Shown here: positions 15,541 through 22,331 of the stretch, one piece after another
Numbering within the stretch: the stretch's first letter is position 1
Layout: each line of letters opens with the position of its first letter
DNA from: Alistipes sp. ZOR0009
GTDB lineage: Bacteria; Bacteroidota; Bacteroidia; Bacteroidales; ZOR0009
Direction of reading: 5' to 3'
Length of the DNA: 34,182 nucleotides
NCBI RefSeq assembly: GCF_000798815.1
Contig: NZ_JTLD01000059.1
Location: 1-34,182, forward strand
Translations under genes and position numbers: made by a program
Notes under the pieces: model-generated
What the model saw: only the letters and a program-made list of their open reading frames with translations
Database searches by the model: none
Told to the model about the DNA's origin: nothing

Positions 15541-16701
15541 ATGAAATTTAATGCGTTAGTTCCCGAATCACCTTATATTTTTCGATATTTGGCTTACGCT
15601 CTGCTGTCGCAAGCCAAGCAATCTGTTTACGACTATAAATATTTTTCTAATGTTAGGTTTAAAGGGGGCAGTTCTGCTTCTTTAGAGAAAAAGATTGAAA
15701 GCATAGGAGATGTAGATTTCAATGTAAAGGGTGTTAAGCATACGTTAAATGCCTTAGTTTCTGGGACCGATACTTTGTCTTTTCTCGTTGTTAAAGATGG
15801 AAAAATTATTTTTCAGCATTACAGTGACGGAGTCAGAGAGGAAACGCCTTTGTTGTCGTATTCTGTAACTAAAAGCTTTTTTTCGAGCTACTTGTCGAGG
15901 TTACAGCAGTTTGGTGTTTTTTCTTTTTCAGATATGCTAGATCAGCATAACCAGAGTATGCCTAGCTTTATAGGTAAACGAACAATCCAGAGTCTTATGA
16001 ATATGGAATCAGGCATTCGTTATATTCATGGGAAAAGTCCATCTACGGATATGGTTCGTTTTTGGCTTTCTCCCAATGTTAGGAACGATCTACTATCTAT
16101 AAAACAGGATGTTTCTGGACAATCTTATTTTCTTTACAATGATATCCATTTGCATTTATTGTACCGAATGTTGGATAATAAGTTGTTTGATGTCGCATCC
16201 GATTTTTACCATAGTATTTGGAAATCTTTTGATATGACCTACGATGGGCTATTAATGCAGGATAGTTCTAAACGGAAATGGTTAAAAATGGATGGAGGCC
16301 TCTCGTTAACAGCCTACGATATGGCAAAATTTGGACAGATTTACCTAAATAATGGGAAGGTAAATGAAAATCAAATTCTTCCTTTGGAGTGGTGTCAGGA
16401 TATCAAGAAGTCGACCAATACGAGAATGGACTTGGAGTATTGGGACTTGTACCGTCAAATAAATCATCGTTGGTACCCTGTATTTAAGGAAGGGCGTACG
16501 TACTATAAAAACTTTTGGTGGGGTACAGAACAAGAGAACGGTCCTAATGATATTTATGCGATGGGGATTTTGGGACAGTTTGTATATGTTTCCTCAAAAA
16601 ATAACGTTGTTATAGTCCGCCAAGGTAATAGTTGGGGTATAGAGGGTTGGTGGCCTTCCATTTTTGAGAAACTTGCTGAAAAAGTAAATGAAATTATATA
16701 G
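15541..16701 (+). CDS. Serine hydrolase, class C beta-lactamase-like fold
   Basis: The 386-residue protein has the SxxK nucleophile motif of penicillin-binding-like esterases at Ser108-Val-Thr-Lys111 (SYSVTKSF). A YND triplet (199-201) lies where the family has YxN, and a conserved-looking Trp/Gly-rich C-terminal stretch (NFWWGTEQENG, then GNSWGIEGWW) follows. The KTG-type third motif is not obvious. There is no clear signal peptide; the N-terminus (MKFNALVPESPYIFRYL) is only weakly hydrophobic, so it may act in the cytoplasm, unusual for this fold. The substrate is unknown. It may be an esterase, amidase or peptidase. It shares an operon with the YhcH-family gene and ends at a strong bidirectional terminator. 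Confidence 0.85.
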   Translation: MKFNALVPESPYIFRYLAYALLSQAKQSVYDYKYFSNVRFKGGSSASLEKKIESIGDVDFNVKGVKHTLNALVSGTDTLSFLVVKDGKIIFQHYSDGVREETPLLSYSVTKSFFSSYLSRLQQFGVFSFSDMLDQHNQSMPSFIGKRTIQSLMNMESGIRYIHGKSPSTDMVRFWLSPNVRNDLLSIKQDVSGQSYFLYNDIHLHLLYRMLDNKLFDVASDFYHSIWKSFDMTYDGLLMQDSSKRKWLKMDGGLSLTAYDMAKFGQIYLNNGKVNENQILPLEWCQDIKKSTNTRMDLEYWDLYRQINHRWYPVFKEGRTYYKNFWWGTEQENGPNDIYAMGILGQFVYVSSKNNVVIVRQGNSWGIEGWWPSIFEKLAEKVNEII

Positions 16702-16730
16702 AAAAGGCTGTTCATTGAACAGCCTTTTCT
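16700..16730. terminator. Bidirectional terminator between convergent genes
   Basis: AAAAGGCTGTTC (16702-16713) pairs with GAACAGCCTTTT (16717-16728) around a 3-nt loop. A and T runs on either side let it work in both directions, for the serine hydrolase and for the minus-strand gene that ends at 16732. Confidence 0.9.
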
Positions 16731-16731
16731 A

Positions 16732-17067
16732 TTATATCTTTTGAAGAGGAACCTTCGGCATGTCATAAATTAAGGAGTGAGCCTCAATTGTAAACCAATC
16801 TTCGAATATGTCCCATGATCTTTCTTTTGGCCATAGATCTTCCTCGCTATACCAGTCCATCAGCTCGTTGGTGAAGATTTGATCGTAGTTTTTTTCCAAG
16901 TAGGTTACGATATCGTCTTCACTTTCAAATTCGGGGATAAGATAGACGTTGAAATCACCGCTTTCTTCAATTTCTTCAAGATCAAATTGCTCGTCTACAG
17001 ATAATAGCCAATCCCAAAAAGGCTTTTGAGGGATTACAACAAGCGCGTTACGATTTACTATTTTCAT
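16732..17067 (-). CDS. Small acidic conserved protein of unknown function
   Basis: The 111-residue protein is strongly acidic and Trp-rich, beginning MKIVNRNALVVIPQKPFWDWL, with DLEEIEESGD (29-38), EFESEDDIVTYLEKNYDQIF (51-70) and a Trp/Asp-rich C-terminal half (LMDWYSEEDLWP, WDIFEDWF). It has no signal peptide or membrane segment. I recall similar small proteins in other Bacteroidota and Proteobacteria without known function; the pattern of opening MKIVNR and closing W-F-HS-Y is conserved in memory. It is a single-gene unit on the minus strand, closed by the shared terminator at 16700-16730. Confidence 0.8.
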   Translation of the reverse strand: MKIVNRNALVVIPQKPFWDWLLSVDEQFDLEEIEESGDFNVYLIPEFESEDDIVTYLEKNYDQIFTNELMDWYSEEDLWPKERSWDIFEDWFTIEAHSLIYDMPKVPLQKI

Positions 17068-17303
17068 CGAATTTTATTTATTTGGCCATAAAACCGGTTG
17101 TTCCTATAGCTAATGGTTATATCCTGAACCTCTATTATGGAGGTCTTTCTTGAAAACAAATGTACGCAAGAAATTGCTTTGGGTCAATGAGTGGCCATAC
17201 AAATATTATTTTTATCTCAATTAGCAAAAAGACGCCTAATTAGTTGTTAGAGTTATAATTCTTTACAAAATTTGCTTCGCTTTATAAACACACTTTATAT
17301 CTT

Positions 17304-18719
17304 ATGTTTGGATTAGATGCAATGCATACTATGATGCTGATATTGTTGTTGTTGGCAACAGTTGCATTCGAGTTTATTAACGGCTTTCACGATACTGCAA
17401 ATGCGGTAGCTACGGTTATTTACACCAACTCTCTGAAGCCTAAAACAGCAGTTATTTGGTCGGGATTTTGGAATTTCGTTGGAGTTTACGTTGGTGGTAT
17501 CGCTGTAGCAATGGGGATCATGCATTTGATTCCGAATGAGATACTGGCAGATTACAACACCTATAAATCAATGGCTTTGATTTGGGCGATCATTATCACT
17601 GCCATCGGTTGGAATTTTTTTACTTGGTATTTTGGAATTCCGTGTTCTAGCTCGCATACTTTAATCGGTTCAATTTTTGGGGTCGTGTACACTTATACCT
17701 TGTTGCATCCAGGTACGAGCGTTGTTTTGAACTGGCAGAAAATTTTGGATATTGGCCTTGCACTGCTGATTACTCCAGTTTTGGGGTTTGCATTGGCGCT
17801 TATTTTGATGTATATCCTTTTTAAGGTTGTAAAGAAAAAGAAGATATTTAAGGAGCCGAAACCTAACAAGAAGCCTCCATTTTGGATTAGAACGCTTTTG
17901 ATTCTGACATCTACCAGCGTTAGCTTCTCGCATGGCTCTAACGATGGTCAAAAAGGTGTTGGTATCATGATGATTATCCTTATAGCATTGGCACCATCTT
18001 TTTATGCGTTGGATAATTCAAAAGATCCGAAAGATTTGGTGATTAATATTCAGCGTGTCGAGCAGGTTTTACGTCAAATCGATATCGCTAAGTTAAAGGC
18101 CGATGATCAGGCGGTGGTAGCAGGGGCTGTAGTGAAGTTGGACAGCATGTCAAGAACTTTCAATAGCATAAACAGCTTTAGCCAACTTAAGAGTAATGTG
18201 GCGGCTGAAACCCGTGTGAGCTTGGTCGCTATTGTGAAAAACCTGAAGGGCATTAAAGACGCTAATGTTGCCTTGTTTAGTCAAGCCGTAAATAAGCATG
18301 ATTTAAAAAGGTTTGATCACGATCTTAAAAAGATAAATGATTACGCAGAGTATGCTCCTACTTGGGTGATTTTGCTGATCTCCATAGCGCTTGGTATGGG
18401 TACAATGATCGGCTGGAAGCGTATTGTGGTAACAATAAGCGAGAAGATAGGCAAAACACACATGACCTATGCTCAGGGAGCAACTTCGGGTGTAATGGCA
18501 GCTTCTACAATCGGGCTATCATCAGTTCTAGGACTTCCTGTGAGTACAACCCATATTTTATCGTCTGGTATCGCGGGCTCAATGGTGGCTAGTGGTGGTT
18601 TGAAAAATCTTCAAACCAAAACCTTGAAAAATATAGGTGCCGCTTGGCTGGTAACTTTGCCAATCACTATTTTAGTGTCAGGGCTATTGTATTGGCTCTT
18701 TATTTCCATAATTGGCTAA
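17304..18719 (+). CDS. pitA: Pit-family inorganic phosphate transporter
   Basis: The 471-residue membrane protein has the duplicated signatures of Pit/PiT carriers: GFHDTANAVATVIYTNSL (27-44) and HGSNDGQKGVG (210-220). The two SSS/TH loops, PCSSSHTLIGS (113-123) and PVSTTHILSSG (near 409), are also present. It should have about ten helices with a charged non-membrane insert (about 235-345) between the halves, longer than in E. coli PitA but common in this phylum. It imports phosphate, usually as a metal-phosphate complex, with protons. No DUF47/PhoU partner gene adjoins it. Instead its stop overlaps the start of a 53-residue membrane protein gene. Confidence 0.93.
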   Translation: MFGLDAMHTMMLILLLLATVAFEFINGFHDTANAVATVIYTNSLKPKTAVIWSGFWNFVGVYVGGIAVAMGIMHLIPNEILADYNTYKSMALIWAIIITAIGWNFFTWYFGIPCSSSHTLIGSIFGVVYTYTLLHPGTSVVLNWQKILDIGLALLITPVLGFALALILMYILFKVVKKKKIFKEPKPNKKPPFWIRTLLILTSTSVSFSHGSNDGQKGVGIMMIILIALAPSFYALDNSKDPKDLVINIQRVEQVLRQIDIAKLKADDQAVVAGAVVKLDSMSRTFNSINSFSQLKSNVAAETRVSLVAIVKNLKGIKDANVALFSQAVNKHDLKRFDHDLKKINDYAEYAPTWVILLISIALGMGTMIGWKRIVVTISEKIGKTHMTYAQGATSGVMAASTIGLSSVLGLPVSTTHILSSGIAGSMVASGGLKNLQTKTLKNIGAAWLVTLPITILVSGLLYWLFISIIG

Positions 18720-18880
18720 TGATCGAAAGGATAAAGAAACTTTCAAATAATGAAAAGGGGATGATAGTCTTAATTATCATCCTCTTCTTTGGAATTTTAC
18801 TACGTTGGGGCTACGTACGCCAAAATGCTCAAAAGGGCATAGATAGATATATCAAAACAGACACACGTACAACGCGATAA
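18719..18880 (+). CDS. 53-residue single-helix membrane protein, coupled to pit
   Basis: ATG at 18719 overlaps the pit stop codon (TAATG), a classic translational-coupling arrangement. The product is MIERIKKLSNNEKG, one hydrophobic helix (MIVLIIILFFGILL, residues 15-28), then a basic tail (RWGYVRQNAQKG to RTTR). The helix is flanked by charges and has no cleavage site, so it should stay in the inner membrane. I do not recognise a family. Position suggests a small accessory subunit of the phosphate transporter or of the next membrane protein. A longer frame starting inside pit at 18644 is less likely. Confidence 0.65.
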   Translation: MIERIKKLSNNEKGMIVLIIILFFGILLRWGYVRQNAQKGIDRYIKTDTRTTR

Positions 18881-18883
18881 TCG

Positions 18884-18924
18884 GCATTCTATCCTGTCGA
18901 TGGGTTTTATCGAAGGGATAATGC
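18884..18924 (+). other. Hairpin between genes of the pit operon
   Basis: GCAT (18884-18887), TATCC (18890-18894) and TCGAT (18897-18901) pair in order with ATGC (18921-18924), GGATA (18916-18920) and ATCGA (18909-18913), around a 7-nt loop. No T-run follows. It could be an mRNA processing or stability element between the 53-residue and 223-residue genes. Confidence 0.5.
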
Positions 18925-18946
18925 TTCGCAATAAACCTATGATTAA

Positions 18947-19618
18947 ATGAAACGTTCTGATTTTCAATTTTTAGCTGTAATTTTAGCACTTTTCCTTCCT
19001 TTCGTATTTTCAAAAGATTTGTATGACTTTTACTGTTTGGCAAATGCCGATCATGGTATCCTTTTGAGCTTCATTAAGTTTGCGGTGCTTGCAACTTTAG
19101 GAGAGTCGTTAGGTGTTCGAATACGTCAAGGTGTTTATAACTATCGAGGTTTTGGCCTTTTACCTAGAGCGATAGTTTGGGGGCTTTTGGGTATCGCTAT
19201 TAAGATTGCCTTCATTATTTTCAGCCAGGGGGCTGGTGCCGTGCTCGCCTATTTTGATGTAATGAAGAACGATAGTTTTGCGTACAAATTAGGTTTGGCG
19301 TTTACGGCTTCTGCGTTTATGAATATCATTTTTGCTCCGGTAATGATGATGGTACATAAGATTACCGATACGCATATTGTTCAGCAAGGTGGAACTGTAA
19401 AGGGGCTATTTTCTCCTATCGACGTACCTGTAATTCTTAAAAAGGTGGACTGGCAGATGATGTGGGGATTTGTATTCAAAAAAACAATTCCTTTCTTTTG
19501 GATTCCTGCACATACAATAACCTTTTTACTTCCAGCTACTTTTCAGGTACTTTTTGCCGCAGTATTGGGAATTGTACTTGGTGTTATTCTTGCATTTGCG
19601 GCCAACAAAAGTAAGTAG
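18947..19618 (+). CDS. Conserved multi-helix membrane protein, weakly Mpv17-like
   Basis: The 223-residue protein has about four to five hydrophobic segments (about 8-22, 40-52, 73-93, 115-135 and 180-215). Distinctive stretches are GVRIRQGVYNYRGFGLLPRA (56-75), MMMVHKITDTHI and, near the C-terminus, FFWIPAHTITFLLPATFQVLF. The last recalls the W-P-Q-NF-vP-R signature of eukaryotic Mpv17/PMP22 channel proteins in spacing, though this is only a pattern resemblance. I recall bacterial homologues annotated as hypothetical membrane proteins. It lies 66 bp after the 53-residue gene, with a hairpin in the gap, and is probably in the pit transcription unit. Confidence 0.75.
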   Translation: MKRSDFQFLAVILALFLPFVFSKDLYDFYCLANADHGILLSFIKFAVLATLGESLGVRIRQGVYNYRGFGLLPRAIVWGLLGIAIKIAFIIFSQGAGAVLAYFDVMKNDSFAYKLGLAFTASAFMNIIFAPVMMMVHKITDTHIVQQGGTVKGLFSPIDVPVILKKVDWQMMWGFVFKKTIPFFWIPAHTITFLLPATFQVLFAAVLGIVLGVILAFAANKSK

Positions 19619-19633
19619 CAGGCGATATTTCGT

Positions 19634-19641
19634 TATATTTG
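19634..19641 (+). promoter_or_regulatory. Possible -7 box for the flavodoxin gene
   Basis: TATATTTG matches TAnnTTTG 76 bp upstream of the flavodoxin start. A -33 TTTG element is not at the standard distance. A separate promoter would fit the 99-bp gap and known stress control of flavodoxins. Confidence 0.35.
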
Positions 19642-19717
19642 GGAATAATTGAGATAATTTTCGGCTGCTAGCCATGTTTTTTATCTGGCTAAGCTGATTA
19701 ATTTAACGTATTAGATT

Positions 19718-20233
19718 ATGAAGAAGGTTGGAGTTTTTTATGGACCAAAAGGTGGATCGACAGAAGATGTTGCCAAACGAATTGCTTTACAGTTTGGTGA
19801 TTCTGCAATTCTTATACCTGTAAGCGATGCAACTGCTGCTGATGTTAATAAATACGACAATGTGATTTTTGGCGTGGCGACTTTGGGGCGTGAAACTTGG
19901 ACTGCAGATGTTAAAGGAGATTGGGATCTCTTTTTCCCTGAGTTAGAAAAGGTAAATACAGAGGGTAAAATGTTTGCTATTTTTGGACTTGGGGATCATT
20001 TGACTTATTCCAATAACTTTGTTGATTCGATGGGGCATGTTGGAAAAGTTCTTTTGGGTAAAGGTGCAACGCTTGTAGGGAAATGTCCAACCTGCGACTA
20101 TACTTATAACGAATCGGAAGCGGTAATCGATGGCCAGTTTATAGGTCTACCAGTTGATGAAATTTTTGAATCGGAAAAGACAGATGAGCGCATTAAAGAT
20201 TGGACTGTTCGTCTGAAAAATCGCTTTATTTAA
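19718..20233 (+). CDS. fldA: Flavodoxin, long-chain type
   Basis: The 171-residue protein is a cytoplasmic FMN-binding electron carrier. The phosphate-binding loop reads GPKGGSTEDVAKRIA (9-23), slightly different from the usual T-G-T-G-T form but correctly placed after strand 1 (KKVGVFY). The two FMN-contact loops are visible as ATLGRETWTADVKGDWDLFF (54-73) and GLGDHLTYSNNFVDSMG (90-106). The length and the extra segment around 115-140 (CPTCDYTYNESEAVIDGQFI) identify a long-chain flavodoxin. It can replace ferredoxin, especially under iron shortage. It is followed by a strong terminator at 20254. Confidence 0.95.
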   Translation: MKKVGVFYGPKGGSTEDVAKRIALQFGDSAILIPVSDATAADVNKYDNVIFGVATLGRETWTADVKGDWDLFFPELEKVNTEGKMFAIFGLGDHLTYSNNFVDSMGHVGKVLLGKGATLVGKCPTCDYTYNESEAVIDGQFIGLPVDEIFESEKTDERIKDWTVRLKNRFI

Positions 20234-20253
20234 TTATAACGATATTTTGAATG

Positions 20254-20288
20254 AAACGGCTTAGGGGTTACGGCTCCTGAGCCGTTTT
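20254..20288 (+). terminator. Terminator after the flavodoxin gene
   Basis: AAACGGCTTAGG (20254-20265) pairs with CCTGAGCCGTTT (20276-20287), with one T-G wobble, around a 10-nt loop. A T-run closes the right arm and TTTT recurs shortly after. Confidence 0.85.
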
Positions 20289-20799
20289 AGTTTTGGAGGA
20301 GGATGGTGGTGAGTTGGTTAAGCATTAATACATTTGCTGTGATTGTAGAATATCTGTTGCGTCCCAAATCGTTCTAGATAATCTGCAACCTTTATTCAGG
20401 TTGTGTAAAACACAAAGTGCTACAAATTCGTAGACTTTGAATTTATCTCTTTTTAAATCAATTGTAGGGGTTGTTTTTTTTAGATTTAGAATCCATTCTA
20501 TGTGGTGGTAGCAGCAGAGTAATGCCGTATACATTGTCATTAATGACGGTGTAGTGGAAATACGTTTTTTGTTGGTGATGAGTATAGGATGCTTATTGTG
20601 TCTTTTCTGTAGTAACAAGAGAAACTCTTGATGAATAATTCTAAATGGGACGGTATGCTAAAACATCACTTAAAATATTCAAAGTTTTAACGGTTTGTAT
20701 AAGAGTAGGATAAAGATAAAGGCATTATTCAGAAGTAGTTGTGATCACAATAAAATAAAAGAAATAGTTAATGGTAATGTTTTTAATGCAGGATGTAGA

Positions 20800-20891
20800 T
20801 GAGCTTAAGAGGTTTGTTGTAACTACTAAGAAGCGCAATTTATGCGGCAATCTGCTAAAGCTTACTGCAGAAACGATTACTAGATTCTGCA
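20800..20891 (-). pseudogene. Second decayed fragment of a Nudix-type regulator gene
   Basis: Read on the minus strand this gives LQNL, then about 14 unmatched residues, then KLRFLVVTTNLL. The intact regulator at 21227-21958 has LQNL, about 20 residues, then GMKFLVATDEL. The two ends align in the same frame with a shortened middle. It is only about 340 bp from the intact gene, so it may be a leftover of a tandem duplication. Its right end is the 39-bp segment identical to 8847-8885. Confidence 0.55.
20853..20891 (+). repeat. 39-bp exact direct repeat, copy 2
   Basis: Identical to 8847-8885, about 12 kb away. In this copy the right-hand sequence differs so that the segment becomes part of a perfect inverted repeat. 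Confidence 0.9.
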
Positions 20892-20896
20892 GTAAG
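20861..20896. repeat. Perfect 12-bp inverted repeat
   Basis: CTTACTGCAGAA (20861-20872) is the exact reverse complement of TTCTGCAGTAAG (20885-20896), with a 12-nt loop. In the other 39-bp copy only seven bases of the right arm are kept. Confidence 0.8.
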
Positions 20897-20924
20897 GGTA
20901 TGTTAGATGCATGCCAGTCTATTC

Positions 20925-21215
20925 CTATTCCAGTCTCTGTGGCTCTTGATCCTTACGGGTTATGGTATGGATGCCTTTTTTGATAAATACATAGGTAATA
21001 GGAATAAGCGATAGAGCATTAGCCCATATAAGCGGACCATCCCACAGCATTAATCCGTATACCAGCCATAGAATAATGGCCACTTCCACAATGCAGTACA
21101 TGGCAAATGAGATGCTTCTTGTGTCGTTTGTTTTGTAAACCTTATATGCTTGAGGAAATTGGTTTAACGTAGAGAGAATGGCGGCCATTGATCCTACAAT
21201 TTCTAATGTGCTCAT
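20925..21215 (-). CDS. SemiSWEET-family sugar transporter (PQ-loop)
   Basis: The 96-residue protein has three hydrophobic helices (about 4-20, 38-57 and 62-80) and a PQ-loop in the first (NQFPQAYKVYKTNDTRSIS, 18-36), the layout of bacterial SemiSWEET half-transporters that dimerise to move sugars down a gradient. Sucrose, glucose or similar sugars are typical substrates; the exact one is unknown. It lies 11 bp after the Nudix-type regulator on the minus strand, so the two form an operon beside the PUL. Its C-terminus ends with a short charged tail. Confidence 0.88.
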   Translation of the reverse strand: MSTLEIVGSMAAILSTLNQFPQAYKVYKTNDTRSISFAMYCIVEVAIILWLVYGLMLWDGPLIWANALSLIPITYVFIKKGIHTITRKDQEPQRLE

Positions 21216-21226
21216 TGGTTTTGGGA

Positions 21227-21958
21227 TTATAGTATAAACTCGAAATTTTCCTTTTTGTGCTTGTTATAAAGCTTTTTATCAAATCGATAAAGCTGTGCGG
21301 GCTTATGGGCAACACCCTCCTGCAGCTCATCTGTTGCCACCAGAAATTTCATTCCCGATATTTTACGACGGAAGTTACGTTTGTCAAACTTCTGGTTTAG
21401 GATCAGCTCAAACAGATTCTGTAGCTGCCCTAGTGTGAACTTCTGGGGCAGAAGTTCAAATATTATGGGATGGACAAGCATATCCAGGCTTAGCTGCTTG
21501 AGCGCAGCGTTCAGGATCTCGCGATGGTCGAATATTAGCTCGAAGGTGTCGTTTACATTCATCCATTCAGCCCTGTCTATCAGCTTAATTTTTTTGGGCT
21601 GATTAGGTTTAATCAGAGAGTAGAATCCAATTGTGATAACCCTTTCGTGGATAAGCCCGTTATCTTTAATCCATTGGTACTCGTCGTTATCCCTATTTAG
21701 CCGGTCGAGGTTGCTGAAAACGCTGAATTGTGACATAAATATATTCTGTGCCCCAGTTTGCTCCAGCAGCGTTCTGGAGGCCGTGTCCTCCATTCGTTCG
21801 TTGTAGAACATATGATTTCCTGGTAGCTTATACCTCAACTCTGTGCCGTTTGGTGTGGGAATAAACTCCTTACGTACTAAGACTTTAAGACAACCTTTGT
21901 CGTATGAAAATATTGCACAATCTACAGATATGTTGGGAATGACAGATGCTTGCTCCAC
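21227..21958 (-). CDS. Nudix-fold transcriptional regulator (NrtR/AraR-like)
   Basis: The 243-residue protein has a Nudix-like N-terminal domain (about 8-145) and a C-terminal winged helix (about 160-230, FELLPQKFTLGQLQNLFELI). The Nudix box (47-70) reads GNHMFYNERMEDTASRTLLE and lacks the full G-x5-E and REUxEE pattern, so it is probably not an active hydrolase but a ligand sensor. This layout is shared with NrtR and with the arabinose regulator AraR of Bacteroides. The start is GTG at 21956-21958; no in-frame ATG is visible upstream. It is divergent from the PUL and operonic with SemiSWEET, which suggests control of sugar use. Operator candidates lie in the 373-bp divergent region. Confidence 0.88.
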   Translation of the reverse strand: MEQASVIPNISVDCAIFSYDKGCLKVLVRKEFIPTPNGTELRYKLPGNHMFYNERMEDTASRTLLEQTGAQNIFMSQFSVFSNLDRLNRDNDEYQWIKDNGLIHERVITIGFYSLIKPNQPKKIKLIDRAEWMNVNDTFELIFDHREILNAALKQLSLDMLVHPIIFELLPQKFTLGQLQNLFELILNQKFDKRNFRRKISGMKFLVATDELQEGVAHKPAQLYRFDKKLYNKHKKENFEFIL

Positions 21959-22213
21959 TCTTGCTTTTATTAGTTTTTGATGATAACGGCGTTGTTCTGA
22001 CGATGATGCCGATGTTAGTGTCTAATTAACATTGTTAGTGTTAAGATGACAATACAAAATAATTGAAAAAAAACGAGGTTTAAAACAGGTGAAATGATTA
22101 GTTGTGTAATATATAATTAATATAAATAAACACTATTCTGGTTTGTATAATTCTAAGATATAGGTTGTTTGATAAGTGTATTACTGTTAATATTGACTGT
22201 TTATTGTTGTTAA

Positions 22214-22230
22214 AGTGTTGAAATAACACT
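22214..22230. promoter_or_regulatory. Perfect inverted repeat, candidate operator
   Basis: AGTGTT (22214-22219) and AACACT (22225-22230) are exact reverse complements with a 5-nt spacer, about 100 bp before the GH3 start codon. Confidence 0.55.
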
Positions 22231-22313
22231 AAGGGTGTAAAAAAAACACTGAAAGAATTTTTGAATTTGAAAATAATGCTGAATTTTGTTAACAACTAAC
22301 AAATAGGATTTCT

Positions 22314-22325
22314 AGTATTAATACT
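22314..22325. promoter_or_regulatory. 12-bp palindrome just before the GH3 start
   Basis: AGTATTAATACT is a perfect palindrome ending 6 bp before the ATG at 22332, where it would overlap the ribosome entry site. It could be an operator or a small leader hairpin. Confidence 0.35.
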
Positions 22326-22331
22326 CGGATA

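Larger units (their letters stand above)
20289..20924. other. Gene-poor decayed stretch
   Basis: About 630 bases without a convincing gene. An open frame on the minus strand (20325-20618, 97 codons) has no recognisable motif and an odd composition, so it is not called. A Nudix-gene remnant with a 39-bp repeat and a 12-bp inverted repeat lies at 20800-20896. Confidence 0.5.
21959..22331. promoter_or_regulatory. Divergent control region with AGTGTT/AACACT sites
   Basis: The 373-bp gap between the Nudix regulator and the GH3 gene is A+T-rich and holds repeated motifs. GTTAGTGT occurs twice as a direct repeat 20 bp apart (22014-22021 and 22034-22041). AGTGTT-gaaat-AACACT (22214-22230) is a perfect inverted repeat. 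GTGT and ACAC frame an A-run at 22235-22249, and single half-sites occur at 22129 and 22175. Such clustering suggests operators for the adjacent regulator. No full promoter consensus was found. Confidence 0.5.

Noticed and set aside
17128-17144. Small hairpin ACCTC/GAGGT upstream of pit as a riboswitch or terminator
   Set aside because: Only five base pairs and no conserved aptamer-like context; too weak to call.
18644-18718. Longer start for the small membrane protein inside pit
   Set aside because: The added residues would come from an alternate frame of the conserved Pit C-terminus; the TAATG start at 18719 is the natural coupled start.
20325-20618. 97-codon minus-strand frame near the flavodoxin gene
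   Set aside because: No motif or neighbour support, and it lies in a stretch of decayed sequence. It could be a remnant but I cannot assign it.
20771-20983. 70-codon plus-strand frame
   Set aside because: It crosses the 39-bp repeat and the end of the SemiSWEET gene; the minus-strand reading matches the Nudix regulator better.
22098-22295. 65-codon minus-strand frame in the divergent control region
   Set aside because: Low-complexity A+T-rich sequence filled with candidate operator motifs, and no protein-like pattern.
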